NCBI GenBank assembly: GCA_022774705.1
Contig: JALFLM010000129.1
Location: 1-64,000 of the forward strand
Length of the DNA stretch: 64,000 nt
Origin: Lachnospiraceae bacterium
GTDB taxonomy: Bacteria; Bacillota; Clostridia; Lachnospirales; Lachnospiraceae
Direction of reading: 5' to 3'
The notes below the pieces were generated by a model. It was not told the DNA's origin, did no database searches, and saw nothing but the letters and a program-made list of their open reading frames with translations. This document shows, in pieces, positions 1 through 8,214 of this stretch; within the stretch, counting starts at the first letter, position 1; each line of letters starts with the position of its first letter. The translations under genes were made by a program, and so were the position numbers.

Positions 1-101
1 TTTTTTCACTATTAAGAATAACCTGTTCATCTTTAAAATTCAATCACATATAACATATTTTTTTGATGTTAGTTAGGCTTTTTCTAAAGTTAATGACATT
101 G

Positions 102-162
102 TTGTAAATCAAGGGTTTCTGACAGGGTGGGGTAGAAATGATGTGAAGCTCGGAAGAGCATT
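102..162 (+). CRISPR. Solitary CRISPR repeat with leader-end copy
   Basis: Positions 102-126 are identical, over 25 nt, to the sequence at 12826-12850 just upstream of the main CRISPR array. Positions 132-162 match about the first 31 nt of the 36-nt array repeat (GTAGAAATGA..GCTCGGAAGAGCATT, with a T/C-type variation seen among the other copies). The final tag of the repeat (GATAC or GACAC) is missing and replaced by unrelated sequence. No second repeat follows. This looks like the relic of a second array, or a leader-repeat unit that never gained or has lost its spacers. Orientation is the same as the main array. Confidence 0.8.
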
Positions 163-178
163 TCCATCAAATTAAAAG

Positions 179-239
179 ACTCAGACATAAATCATCGTGA
201 TGAATTTTCCATCAGATTGTTTTATGCCTGAGTTTTTTT
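179..239 (+). terminator. Hairpin terminator after the solitary repeat
   Basis: Arms 179-191 and 221-233 pair over 13 positions with one mismatch (ACTCAGACATAAA against TTTATGCCTGAGT) and run into a T tract at 233-239. The 29-nt loop contains a smaller hairpin, TCATCGTGATGA. It would end any transcript coming from the leader-repeat unit at 102-162. From 240 to about 525 I see no gene; the short open frames there lack ribosome binding sites. Confidence 0.7.
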
Positions 240-525
240 GTTATGGTAACGAATATGTTTGTGTCAACTTTTTTGTCAGATACCTATCTGTGCAGAAAAT
301 GCTGCTTCTGGTAAAATCCGGATATCCGAAAACTCATCAATTGGATTGGATCACAGTTCTTATTTATTTTTATTCAGCATTATTTGGAAATCTCGGCTGG
401 GAAAGTTGAGTTAAATATTCTTTGTAAAATGGAAATTTTCCGGAATCTGAGGTGCCCTACAATAATTAAAGGTGATACAGGATTTCGGGAGCGTAGAAAG
501 CAGAGAAATCCGTTTGTATCATGGA

Positions 526-564
526 GTCAAATTCATTTGACGCCTTCATCATTAAAGATATACT
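526..564 (+). promoter_or_regulatory. Promoter with overlapping palindrome, ABC cassette
   Basis: TTGACG (537-542), a 16-nt spacer and TATACT (559-564) form a good vegetative promoter ahead of the gene at 598. A perfect inverted repeat, GTCAAA-TTCA-TTTGAC (526-541), overlaps the -35 hexamer and is a candidate operator. The regulator is unknown. Confidence 0.6.
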
Positions 565-597
565 GTATTGATATGCTGAAGAAGGGAGAGATTGTCC

Positions 598-1548
598 ATG
601 AGAAAAAAGAATCATCCTGTTTGTTTTGTTTTAGTGGTTTGTCTTTTGATTTCTGCTTTGTATTACAAAGGGGCTTTTGATCCGGCTGCAGAAGATGAGA
701 CAGCTGAAAATTCAACAGAAAGTGTCGTATCTGCTGACGACGGTGCGATAAATACTGTTGCTGCAGATGGTAATGTCAAAAGTACTGGTACAGGTGCAGG
801 ACATGGTGCGGACGGTTTAAAAACTCAGGAAGAAACTGAGTCCGGTGAAGTGACTGAACACTCATCTGATAAGGAAACAGAACATGTACATACTGGTTTT
901 AAGACCGTGAAAGAGTCGGAGATTCCTGCTACCTGTACTAAAAAAGGCAGCTATGAAGAGGTTGTATACTGCTCCTGTGGAGAGGAGATTTCGAGAGAGA
1001 AGAAAGAAACAAAAGCACTGGGGCATAACTACGTGGAGGGAATCTGCAAAAAATGTTCAGCAGAAGATCCTGACTATGTTAAAGTTTACAACTCTAAGGA
1101 GATCGTTGAGTCTCTGTGTGAAAATCTTGTAACAGATACCGGAACTTTTGAATCCTATCTGGGTAACGGAGAGACAATCAGCGTATTTGCAGAGGAACAG
1201 TCGGATGCATTTTCACTGCGTACGGCAGTATGGTATAACCTTTGGAATCACAATGTACAGTCTGTGACGTTTAACATCAGATCGCTTTCCGAAGATATTG
1301 ATACTTTGTATTTTAAGGCAGGGGGTGAAACTGGAAGCAGTGGAACTATGATGGTTGAGATTTATCTCGACAGAATACCGGATGAAGAACCGGCTGATTA
1401 CTCTGTTGCGATTGAATGTTCCACAGTACCTACTGATATTGCTGTAAAAATTCACGATGCTGCTTCCATGGCGATTCGTGTGACCAATCGCAGCGATAAC
1501 GAAAACAGAATTGTGTTTTTTGATTTTTCATCTGTAGAACCGTCTTAA
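598..1548 (+). CDS. Membrane-anchored surface protein, zinc-ribbon-like and NPCBM-like
   Basis: 316 residues from ATG 598, which has GGGAG at 584-588; an upstream in-frame TTG is less likely. The N-terminus (about 5-27) is a hydrophobic anchor or uncleaved signal. A low-complexity acidic and Ser/Thr stretch follows, about 30-100. A Cys-rich segment (about 105-160) has the pattern CTKKGSYEEVVYCSCG...LGHNYVEGICKKC, a short repeat-like unit common in clostridial secreted proteins. The C-terminal 150 residues look beta-rich and weakly resemble NPCBM-type carbohydrate-binding jelly rolls, but I hold that assignment loosely. It is the first gene of a cassette with an ABC ATPase (11 bp downstream), a permease and another anchored protein. 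It could be an extracytoplasmic partner of the transporter. No enzyme motif seen. Confidence 0.6.
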   Translation: MRKKNHPVCFVLVVCLLISALYYKGAFDPAAEDETAENSTESVVSADDGAINTVAADGNVKSTGTGAGHGADGLKTQEETESGEVTEHSSDKETEHVHTGFKTVKESEIPATCTKKGSYEEVVYCSCGEEISREKKETKALGHNYVEGICKKCSAEDPDYVKVYNSKEIVESLCENLVTDTGTFESYLGNGETISVFAEEQSDAFSLRTAVWYNLWNHNVQSVTFNIRSLSEDIDTLYFKAGGETGSSGTMMVEIYLDRIPDEEPADYSVAIECSTVPTDIAVKIHDAASMAIRVTNRSDNENRIVFFDFSSVEPS

Positions 1549-1559
1549 GGAGGCCGGAT

Positions 1560-2345
1560 ATGTTGAGAATTGATATTGAATCAAAGTCAAGGTATCAGAA
1601 ACTAAAGGAAAGAGTTATCATCAAAGATATTCATCTGAAACTGGAACCGGGTACGAGTACACTGGTGCTGGGAACATCCGGTGCCGGTAAAAGTACGGTC
1701 ATTTCATGTATAACAGGAAATACCAGATTTCGGGGGAAAGTGAAGCATGATAAAAAGTCCAGAATTGCGTATATAGCGCAGCATCCGGCTTTGAATATGG
1801 ATGAGACAGTCTATGAAGCAGTTTATTATTCCGGAAAATATGATCATCCGGGAGTTTCCGGAAAGCATGTTCAGGATGAAACAGAAAGACTGATGGATAT
1901 GCTGGGTTTGGAAAATATTCGTCATAATAAAATAAAAAATATCAGCGGAGGTCAGCTGAAGCGTACTGCAATTGCCTGCGAATTGATTAGAAAAACAGAT
2001 ATTCTGATTATGGATGAACCGGATTCCGGTCTTGATGCAGGGGTGGCATGGAGGCTTTCTGAACATATTTGTGACCTTACCCACAGGGAGAATAAGATTA
2101 CACTTGTAATTTCACATAATACGACCAACATCAATCATTATGATAATTTGCTTGTTCTGGCAAAGGATTCTGATAATGCAGGAAGTGTATGTTTTTTTGG
2201 ATCGCCGAAAGAAGCACTTTCCTGGTTTTCTGTATCGGAATATCATGAGATCCTGCTTAAGATCAATTCAGAAGAGGATGAAGGATACGGTCTTGGACCG
2301 TCTTACATCAATAAATATAAAAAAGAGAATTTTCGGATAATATAG
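1560..2345 (+). CDS. ABC transporter ATP-binding protein (ABCG-like)
   Basis: 261 residues with all ABC ATPase motifs: Walker A GTSGAGKST (38-46), a Q-loop region around YIAQHP, the signature ISGGQLKRT (about 128) and Walker B LIMDEPDSGLD (about 150-160), then the H-loop VISHNT. The order resembles the ABCG/ABC-2 exporter ATPases rather than solute importers. ATG 1560 is preceded by AAGGAGG (1549-1555). The permease gene starts 30 bp downstream, so the two are very likely one transporter at the inner face of the membrane. The substrate cannot be read from the sequence. Confidence 0.88.
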   Translation: MLRIDIESKSRYQKLKERVIIKDIHLKLEPGTSTLVLGTSGAGKSTVISCITGNTRFRGKVKHDKKSRIAYIAQHPALNMDETVYEAVYYSGKYDHPGVSGKHVQDETERLMDMLGLENIRHNKIKNISGGQLKRTAIACELIRKTDILIMDEPDSGLDAGVAWRLSEHICDLTHRENKITLVISHNTTNINHYDNLLVLAKDSDNAGSVCFFGSPKEALSWFSVSEYHEILLKINSEEDEGYGLGPSYINKYKKENFRII

Positions 2346-2375
2346 TCTTTGAGAATAAAGAGAGGGGACAATAGA

Positions 2376-3191
2376 ATGACACGTTTTATGAGATTATATA
2401 ATGAGAGATGGAGCTGTACACGTCGCGGCCTGTTTTATAAAAATCTGATTTCAGCCGACCTTGTGTTTCTTGTCTGCTGCTACGCAATCCGGACGGATAT
2501 GCTGACTACTTACGACGCAACAAAAGCTGGGCTTTTCTCTCTGCTTCTGGCGATGACCTGGAGCGGGCTTTTCAACAGTATTGGACTATACAGCGAGGAG
2601 TCAATCTATACGAATGATGATATGTCCAAATCACTGCCGCTTCACGTATATATTGAGGGAACCGTGTGGATCCAGCTTAAACTCTGCTTTTTGCAGACAC
2701 TGGAATGCATCTGCATTTACTATTATTTCTTTGGGTTCAATCAGCAGAGCGTGGTATTTCCTTTGATTATTTTTGACTTTGGATTGACCTTTTTCCTGAT
2801 TCTGTTCTCAGCGGACATGCTTGGGCTGGCTTTGGGAACATGTGTGAACTCTGTCAGCTCTGCGCTGTCGATTATACCTGTGGCTCTTGTTTTTCAGCTG
2901 CTTTTGTCAGGATGTCTTTTTGATCTGGACGGAATTATGAAATATGTATCCGTATTTACCACGGCCCGATACGGTTTCAGTGCTCTGGGCTCTATCGTAG
3001 ATCTGAATGGAGAGGAGCTTCCGCTGCAGATTTCAGCTTATTATCCTGAAGTAATAAAACAGAGTAATGATCTTTTTGAATGCTCTGCCGCATATATTAC
3101 TGATTGCTGGAAAAATCTGTTTCTGATTTCGGTTATCTGCCTGCTTCTGGCCGGATTGTCGCTGTACATAAAAATCAACCGCAAACACTGA
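2376..3191 (+). CDS. ABC-2-type transporter permease
   Basis: 271 residues from ATG 2376, with AGAGGGG at 2361-2367; a TTG at 2349 is an alternative start without a good ribosome binding site. It is strongly hydrophobic, with about six predicted membrane spans: near 20-40, 50-70, 105-130, 135-160, 170-190 and 245-265. The longest soluble loop lies just before the last span. Topology and position right after the ATPase fit an ABC-2/ABCG-type permease half. It is shorter than many ABC-2 permeases. The cargo is unknown; drug, lipid, peptide or cell-wall precursor are all possible. Confidence 0.72.
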   Translation: MTRFMRLYNERWSCTRRGLFYKNLISADLVFLVCCYAIRTDMLTTYDATKAGLFSLLLAMTWSGLFNSIGLYSEESIYTNDDMSKSLPLHVYIEGTVWIQLKLCFLQTLECICIYYYFFGFNQQSVVFPLIIFDFGLTFFLILFSADMLGLALGTCVNSVSSALSIIPVALVFQLLLSGCLFDLDGIMKYVSVFTTARYGFSALGSIVDLNGEELPLQISAYYPEVIKQSNDLFECSAAYITDCWKNLFLISVICLLLAGLSLYIKINRKH

Positions 3192-3267
3192 TTGGTGCAT
3201 CGTTTTCGGAAATGCTGTATCGGGGATATTGTATTTGAGATATCAAGTCTGAAATGAGGTGTTGAAT

Positions 3268-4029
3268 TTGAAAAAGAAACGTATCTTAATCATTACTGGT
3301 GCTTCTGTTTTACTGGTTGTAATTGCAGTTTTTATTTTTAGAATTTGTCCTTTATACCGTCTTTATGGAAAGCTGTCCGGAGCAGAATCTGTTCGATTTG
3401 AGGGAACTTATCATCTTGAGAACAATCAGGATGATTATTCAGGAGAAGCAACTGTTCTTTCTGCCTGCAGCAGTTCTCTGCTCGAACTTCTGCAGGATGG
3501 AAGAATTGAAGGGGAATATACAGGCGGTACGCTCCATTGCTTCATCTATCAGGAAGGTATGGATACGGCACTGCTGGAATTTTATCATGGCGAAAACAGT
3601 GATATTATAAATATTCGTCAGATGGTGGAATTCGGCATTGATTATCTGGATGCAGAAACGATGTTTCCTGTAAAGCAGCTATTCAGTATGATTGATACAT
3701 CTGCAGAATGTTACGCAACGGAAGAACAATTTAAAGCGATTACAGGTTTATCTGTTTTACCTTCACTTGATGAATTGGAAGAGTCCGGCAATAGTTCTAA
3801 ACTTTTTCTTACTATTTTGCTGAAAGCAGACCGGATTGCGGTCAGCGATGACAGCTGCTGTGTAGAAAGCTCGGATAATACAGTTATTCCTTTCGACTTT
3901 TCAGTTGAATTTACGATACCTGAGGAGAGATGCCCTATTGAGACGCCGGACTCCAGCATAGATGATGATCTGATTCCCGTATACCGGAAGATTTATGAGA
4001 TGGTAGAGGGAGTTTTTGCGGAAGAATAG
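3268..4029 (+). CDS. Anchored extracytoplasmic protein, unknown function
   Basis: About 253 residues from TTG 3268, placed 7 nt after TGAGGTG; GTG 3259 and TTG 3262 in frame are alternatives. The N-terminus KKKRILIITGASVLL is a basic stretch followed by one membrane span (about 6-27). The remaining 225 residues are acidic, rich in Ser and Cys, and lack a motif I recognise. It is the last gene of the 598-4029 cassette and, like the first gene, is predicted to face outward. I infer a role with the transporter from position only. Confidence 0.55.
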   Translation: MKKKRILIITGASVLLVVIAVFIFRICPLYRLYGKLSGAESVRFEGTYHLENNQDDYSGEATVLSACSSSLLELLQDGRIEGEYTGGTLHCFIYQEGMDTALLEFYHGENSDIINIRQMVEFGIDYLDAETMFPVKQLFSMIDTSAECYATEEQFKAITGLSVLPSLDELEESGNSSKLFLTILLKADRIAVSDDSCCVESSDNTVIPFDFSVEFTIPEERCPIETPDSSIDDDLIPVYRKIYEMVEGVFAEE

Positions 4030-4045
4030 AGACAGTAAAAAATCC

Positions 4046-4069
4046 GTAACTGTCCAAAGCCAACCTCGA
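4046..4069 (+). repeat. Left copy of inverted repeat flanking cas operon
   Basis: 24 nt reading GTAACTGT..CAACCTCGA. It matches the reverse complement of 12602-12625 at 21 of 24 positions. The pair encloses the cas10-to-TIGR03986 operon and leaves the array and cas6 outside. Part of it (GTAACTGTTCAG in the other copy) belongs to a motif dispersed elsewhere in the window. Confidence 0.7.
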
Positions 4070-4121
4070 CAACACGGTGTATTTTAAGGTGATTTTGAAT
4101 GATTTTTTTGGTTGATTCTAT

Positions 4122-4149
4122 ATGACAGATAAAAGATTTGTGTTATACT
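4122..4149 (+). promoter_or_regulatory. Promoter of the cas effector operon
   Basis: ATGACA (4122-4127, five of six to consensus), a 16-nt spacer, and extended -10 TGTTATACT (4141-4149). It lies 125 bp before cas10, leaving an AT-rich 5' leader of about 115 nt. No clear operator is seen. Confidence 0.55.
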
Positions 4150-4273
4150 TACAGTAAACTAAAGTGATAGAAAAATCAGAGCAGAATTTCCAAAGAAACT
4201 TTTTTTATTTGACCTTAACAAAAATAGTGAGAGTTTTATTTAAACGTGCATAGAAATATCAGGAGGTTTTTTC

Positions 4274-6031
4274 ATGCTGAATAAATATCTTATGATTATG
4301 GAAGTGTCCCAGAAGCAGTCCTACATTTTCAATGAAAAGAAATTGAGGAATAACATACTTGCTTCCGACACGATTGCCTATGTAACGAGTTCGGAATTTT
4401 TTAAAAATAAATTTTCGGCTTATTACAATGAAAAAGACAATATGGTCTACTCCGGCGGTGGACATACTTATCTGATCTTTGATTCCGAGGAGAAGGCCAG
4501 AACCTTTGCCAAAAGGGTTTCTTCCTACGTAATCAAAGAGTTTGCCGGACTTGAACTGTTCATTAAAATTATGTCCTATCTGCCTGATGAAAAGGCGGAT
4601 GAAGCAGAAAAGAAAGAATTCGAGGAAAAGGGTCCTGTTGCAAGAATCGTCAGGCTGACCAATGAGCTGGAGAAGAAGAAAGGCAGACGGGAAGCTTCAT
4701 TTTATCAGACAACTTTTGGAATTGAGAATTCCGGTCGCAGACGTTCTGTCAGCGATGGAGATAACGATGGCAATATGGAAAAGATGACAAAGACTGTCAG
4801 GGAGGAGATTGCAGATGCATCGAAAGGTACTGCAGAGAAACGCAGGGAGGGCTTTGCTCCTGTGAATGTTGATAAACTTCCTGAGGGTTATTCAGAGGCT
4901 CGTCAGTTCAGTGATCTGGTTGGTGGAGATGGTAAAAAGAGTTTTATTGCGGTTGTTCACATCGATGGAAACCAGATGGGAAACCGTGTGACGGCTTTGT
5001 CGGATTATATTAAAAAGGATACTTTGAAAATCAAAGACAATTATGAAGGGCTTTCAAGGGAGCGTCAGGAGTTTGAAATCTGGAGAGAATACAGCCGCGT
5101 GTTCAGTGAAAGCATTGACTACGATTTCAAGAAAGCGCTGGAACTGGTTTATGAGGATGTGAAAGCGAGTCTGGAAGATAAAAACGGCATAGGCAAAGAA
5201 TTCTTCAAGGAAGGTGATTCCAAGAAATACTTCCCTCTTCGCAGGATTATTTCAGCAGGTGATGATATCTGTTTCATCACTGACGGGCGAATTGGTCTGG
5301 AGTGTGCAGTTCGTTTCCTTGAACATCTGGAAAAACAGCACAATGCAGTGGATGGTCAGAACTATCATGCATGTGCCGGCGTGGCAATCGTTCATCAGAA
5401 ATATCCTTTCTATCGGGCATATGATATGGCAGAACAGCTTTGTGCAAATGCAAAGAAGGCCATGATGCAGAAGAGAAATGAATATATGGAAAAGGAAGCA
5501 AAAACAGCAGGAGGAAAAGGCAGCATTCCGGCAGGCGGCTTAAGTGCAATCGACTGGCACATCGAGTATGGCGAGATGGTCGGAGATCTTGATGACATCC
5601 GTGAAAGAATGACTACGATTGAAGATGAGAAAAAAAGTATGTTTGCCCGTCCTTATCAGATTTCCGATGCGGCACAGGTTTATCAGCTGAAAGCTGCTGA
5701 AGAGGGTACAGAGTACGGCTATTATGATTTCAGGCGCCTGATTCTCAATCTGTTAAGCTCTTCTGACAAATCTGACCGCAGCGATGCGGCTCAGAAGAAA
5801 CCTTATATTGCGGAGTTTAAAAAGAATCCTGAGAACCTTAAGCTTGGTGTTGCAAGAAACAAGCAGAAGTCAATGCGTAATGCAATCAGGGACGGAGAGA
5901 CTGCGTATAGTCATTTTATCAAAATGAATCGTGTATCAGATACCCTGACAGAATTCACATATAACAACATGGGTTATGTGTTTGATGCATTAGAAGCCAG
6001 CGATCTCTTTTTACCTCTTAGAAAGGTGTGA
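4274..6031 (+). CDS. cas10: Cas10, HD-less type III-D-like large subunit
   Basis: 585 residues; ATG 4274 follows AGGAGG (4261-4266). It starts directly in the first palm domain (GGGHTYLIF, about 57-65), so the N-terminal HD nuclease found in many Cas10 proteins is absent. I see no CxxC zinc-finger pairs between the palms. The second palm begins with AVVHIDGNQMG (Asp231) and carries SAGDDICF (327-334), an AGDD form of the GGDD cyclase motif with both Asp kept. The segment HACAGVAIVHQKYPFYRAYDMA is the usual Cas10 helix after the catalytic hairpin, and a helical C-terminus follows. In type III complexes Cas10 binds target RNA and makes cyclic oligoadenylate; synthesis here is plausible but unproven. 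It is the first gene of a tight six-gene operon. Confidence 0.9.
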   Translation: MLNKYLMIMEVSQKQSYIFNEKKLRNNILASDTIAYVTSSEFFKNKFSAYYNEKDNMVYSGGGHTYLIFDSEEKARTFAKRVSSYVIKEFAGLELFIKIMSYLPDEKADEAEKKEFEEKGPVARIVRLTNELEKKKGRREASFYQTTFGIENSGRRRSVSDGDNDGNMEKMTKTVREEIADASKGTAEKRREGFAPVNVDKLPEGYSEARQFSDLVGGDGKKSFIAVVHIDGNQMGNRVTALSDYIKKDTLKIKDNYEGLSRERQEFEIWREYSRVFSESIDYDFKKALELVYEDVKASLEDKNGIGKEFFKEGDSKKYFPLRRIISAGDDICFITDGRIGLECAVRFLEHLEKQHNAVDGQNYHACAGVAIVHQKYPFYRAYDMAEQLCANAKKAMMQKRNEYMEKEAKTAGGKGSIPAGGLSAIDWHIEYGEMVGDLDDIRERMTTIEDEKKSMFARPYQISDAAQVYQLKAAEEGTEYGYYDFRRLILNLLSSSDKSDRSDAAQKKPYIAEFKKNPENLKLGVARNKQKSMRNAIRDGETAYSHFIKMNRVSDTLTEFTYNNMGYVFDALEASDLFLPLRKV

Positions 6032-6037
6032 TTACAT

Positions 6038-6598
6038 ATGAAAGTACGTATGGAATTGATTTCAGATACGATTTTCGGTTCCGGCATCAGCGTTCCCGGG
6101 GCGGAAGATATTGGAGTTTTATTTGATAGAAACGGGTTCCCTTATCTGAAGGGATCTACCTTGAGAGGGATCCTGAGAGAAGAAGCGGAAAATTACGCGG
6201 CATGGACCGGGAAAGGCCGGGAATGGCTGGAAAGCAGATTCGGCAGGAGCGGCATTCATCCCGGTTCCGGTGCAAACTGTGTAACAGTGACGGACTTTGA
6301 ACTTCCCTATGAGATCAGAAGCCTTGTCATGAAAGAAAATGTCCGCTGTGAAGACATCTTCACTTCAGAAAGAACTTTTACAAAGCTTGAAAACGGTATG
6401 GTGGAGGATGGTTCTCTTCGTACTGCAAGATGCATCAACAAGGGATTTGTTTTCTACGGTGAAGTCCTCTGCAATGAGGAAGATGAAAAGGAAATCAAAG
6501 AGATTCTTTCTTTTGTCCACTGGATCGGCACCATGAGAACAAGGGGCTTCGGCGAAGTTGCTCTCAGCGTGGTTGAAGCAAAGGAGGAAAATTGTTGA
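6038..6598 (+). CDS. cas7: Cas7-family RAMP (Csm3-like), single domain
   Basis: 186 residues starting 6 bp after cas10. RAMP hallmarks are visible: FPYLKGSTLRGILREEAE (about 34-51), the conserved RNA-contacting helix motif of Csm3/Cmr4-type Cas7, then VTVTDFELP (about 88) matching the RxxxxDA-type strand, and the glycine-rich loop TMRTRGFGEVAL near residue 166. In type III complexes such subunits form the crRNA-binding backbone and cut target RNA through a loop Asp. It is small for a Cas7 and has no extra domain. The next gene overlaps its end at spacing 1 nt, indicating translational coupling. Confidence 0.85.
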   Translation: MKVRMELISDTIFGSGISVPGAEDIGVLFDRNGFPYLKGSTLRGILREEAENYAAWTGKGREWLESRFGRSGIHPGSGANCVTVTDFELPYEIRSLVMKENVRCEDIFTSERTFTKLENGMVEDGSLRTARCINKGFVFYGEVLCNEEDEKEIKEILSFVHWIGTMRTRGFGEVALSVVEAKEENC

Positions 6599-6599
6599 T

Positions 6600-8210
6600 A
6601 TGAAAATCTTAAAAAGTACATTTGTTAACAACGAGCCCTTAAGTATTACAGATCTTTATAACAGTAAATCTGACGAAGCAGCAGTTGTGGACTATATTAC
6701 GGGTTCTGCCATTCGTGGTGCGGTTATGAATCGACTGGCCGATCAGGGTGTTCTGGCAGGAGATGTGAAGAAAGCAATGTTTGACGGAAGAGTCTGTTTT
6801 GGCAACGCTTATCCCATGCTGGTTGACGACAGCTGCGATAAGTATGAAACAATCCCCACTCCCAGAGGCTTCTATGAGAACAGAGACCAGTCAGGTGCAA
6901 TCAGACATGCCTTTGCACAGAACAGGGATCCTCAGATGAAGCGTGCAAAGGTGGGTTCATTTGCGTCACTTGCGTTGGAAGGAGAACATAAATTACTGTA
7001 TACAACGCCTCTGGAAGGTGAAATTTTCAAGACCCGTCTTGCAAGAAACAATACTGACAAAAGCAGAGATAAAGAAGGCGCAAAACAGGCATTATTCAGA
7101 GGCTCTTATCTTGAGAAAAATCAGACCTTCTGCGGCAGAATATTCTTTTCTGATGCCTGCTCAGATGAAATCTGCAAGCTGATTGAGACGGAACTGAATC
7201 ATCCCGGCTTACAGCTTGGCGGGATGCGCAGTGCAGGTCATGGAGGTGTAACCGTAATTGCTGAATGGGATGCCCCGGCAGATACAAAGCATCTTGATAA
7301 GATTCTTGCACAGAAAAAATCAGAAGACGGATTTTTTTACATGGATATGATCTGTCTCTCAAATATGTGTATGGTAAATCAGTATGGTGAACCCTGCGGT
7401 ATGAATGAAAGCGAGATCGCCGAAAAGCTTCATTTGACGGAGTATGGATTGGAATGTGTGGATTATGCGACTTCGGTGACACATTACTGCTCTTTCAACA
7501 GGATGGCAGGCGGACGGAGCCCTGAACTTCCCGTCTTTGAAGGCGGCAGCATGTTCCGCTTCCGTACAAAAGAACTTCCGACAAAGGAAGACCTTGCCGC
7601 TGTTGAAGCCAATGGTCTTGGTCTTATGGTAAATGAAGGCTTTGGCCGTGTACAATTTTCCATCGGAATTGAAGAATTTACTGAAAAGTGCAAGTGTGCT
7701 CCTTCTGTTCTGACAGAGGGAATTTCTGATCAGCTTCAGAAGATCGATCAGTATAATGCAGACGTGGAACAGATGACAGTTACCTGTGCAAAATCGATTC
7801 TCCGCATGAAGATGGAGGATGGCATTACGGAGTATATTATTCATAAAGGGGAAAATCTTCAGAAATCCAGAGAGACAAACAGTCAGCGCGGGATGATTAC
7901 CATGCTTTGCAAAAATTACAGATATGAACCTGAAATTGCTCTGGAAAAGTTTGAAGAGTATATTGCACATGCAGAACAGAAAGATGCACAGACCAGAGTT
8001 TACCGCGTCCGAACCCGCTCCAGAAGTGCTCTGTTTAACGAAGTAAGAGACATTCTGACGAGTCCTCTGTTTGATCTGATCAGCTTAAAGAGTGACACCA
8101 TCTGCGGCCTTAAGATCAGGGAACTGATCACGGAGGAAGACGAAATGAGATATAAGCTGGATCTGATTTCTGAACTTATGAGTTATATTAATCGTGCAGG
8201 AAAGGAGTAA
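6600..8210 (+). CDS. csx10: Csx10/Cas5-like RAMP protein
   Basis: 536 residues from ATG 6600, with AGGAGG at 6582-6587; the upstream in-frame extension overlaps the previous gene and is rejected. It has two RAMP-like halves. The first shows DYITGSAIRGAVMNRL (about 30-45), a PTPRGFYEN segment, LEGEIFKTRLARN and the G-rich LQLGGMRSAGHGGV (about 203-216). The second ends in LGLMVNEGFGRVQFS (about 340). This layout fits Csx10, the Cas5-family subunit of type III-D complexes that binds the 5' handle of crRNA. A helical tail of about 180 residues follows the second G-loop. I am confident of RAMP membership and less so of the Csx10 name. Confidence 0.75.
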   Translation: MKILKSTFVNNEPLSITDLYNSKSDEAAVVDYITGSAIRGAVMNRLADQGVLAGDVKKAMFDGRVCFGNAYPMLVDDSCDKYETIPTPRGFYENRDQSGAIRHAFAQNRDPQMKRAKVGSFASLALEGEHKLLYTTPLEGEIFKTRLARNNTDKSRDKEGAKQALFRGSYLEKNQTFCGRIFFSDACSDEICKLIETELNHPGLQLGGMRSAGHGGVTVIAEWDAPADTKHLDKILAQKKSEDGFFYMDMICLSNMCMVNQYGEPCGMNESEIAEKLHLTEYGLECVDYATSVTHYCSFNRMAGGRSPELPVFEGGSMFRFRTKELPTKEDLAAVEANGLGLMVNEGFGRVQFSIGIEEFTEKCKCAPSVLTEGISDQLQKIDQYNADVEQMTVTCAKSILRMKMEDGITEYIIHKGENLQKSRETNSQRGMITMLCKNYRYEPEIALEKFEEYIAHAEQKDAQTRVYRVRTRSRSALFNEVRDILTSPLFDLISLKSDTICGLKIRELITEEDEMRYKLDLISELMSYINRAGKE

Positions 8211-8214
8211 AGGT

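Noticed and set aside
197..409. Short plus-strand frame after the solitary repeat
   Set aside because: It begins inside the terminator hairpin and lacks a ribosome binding site.
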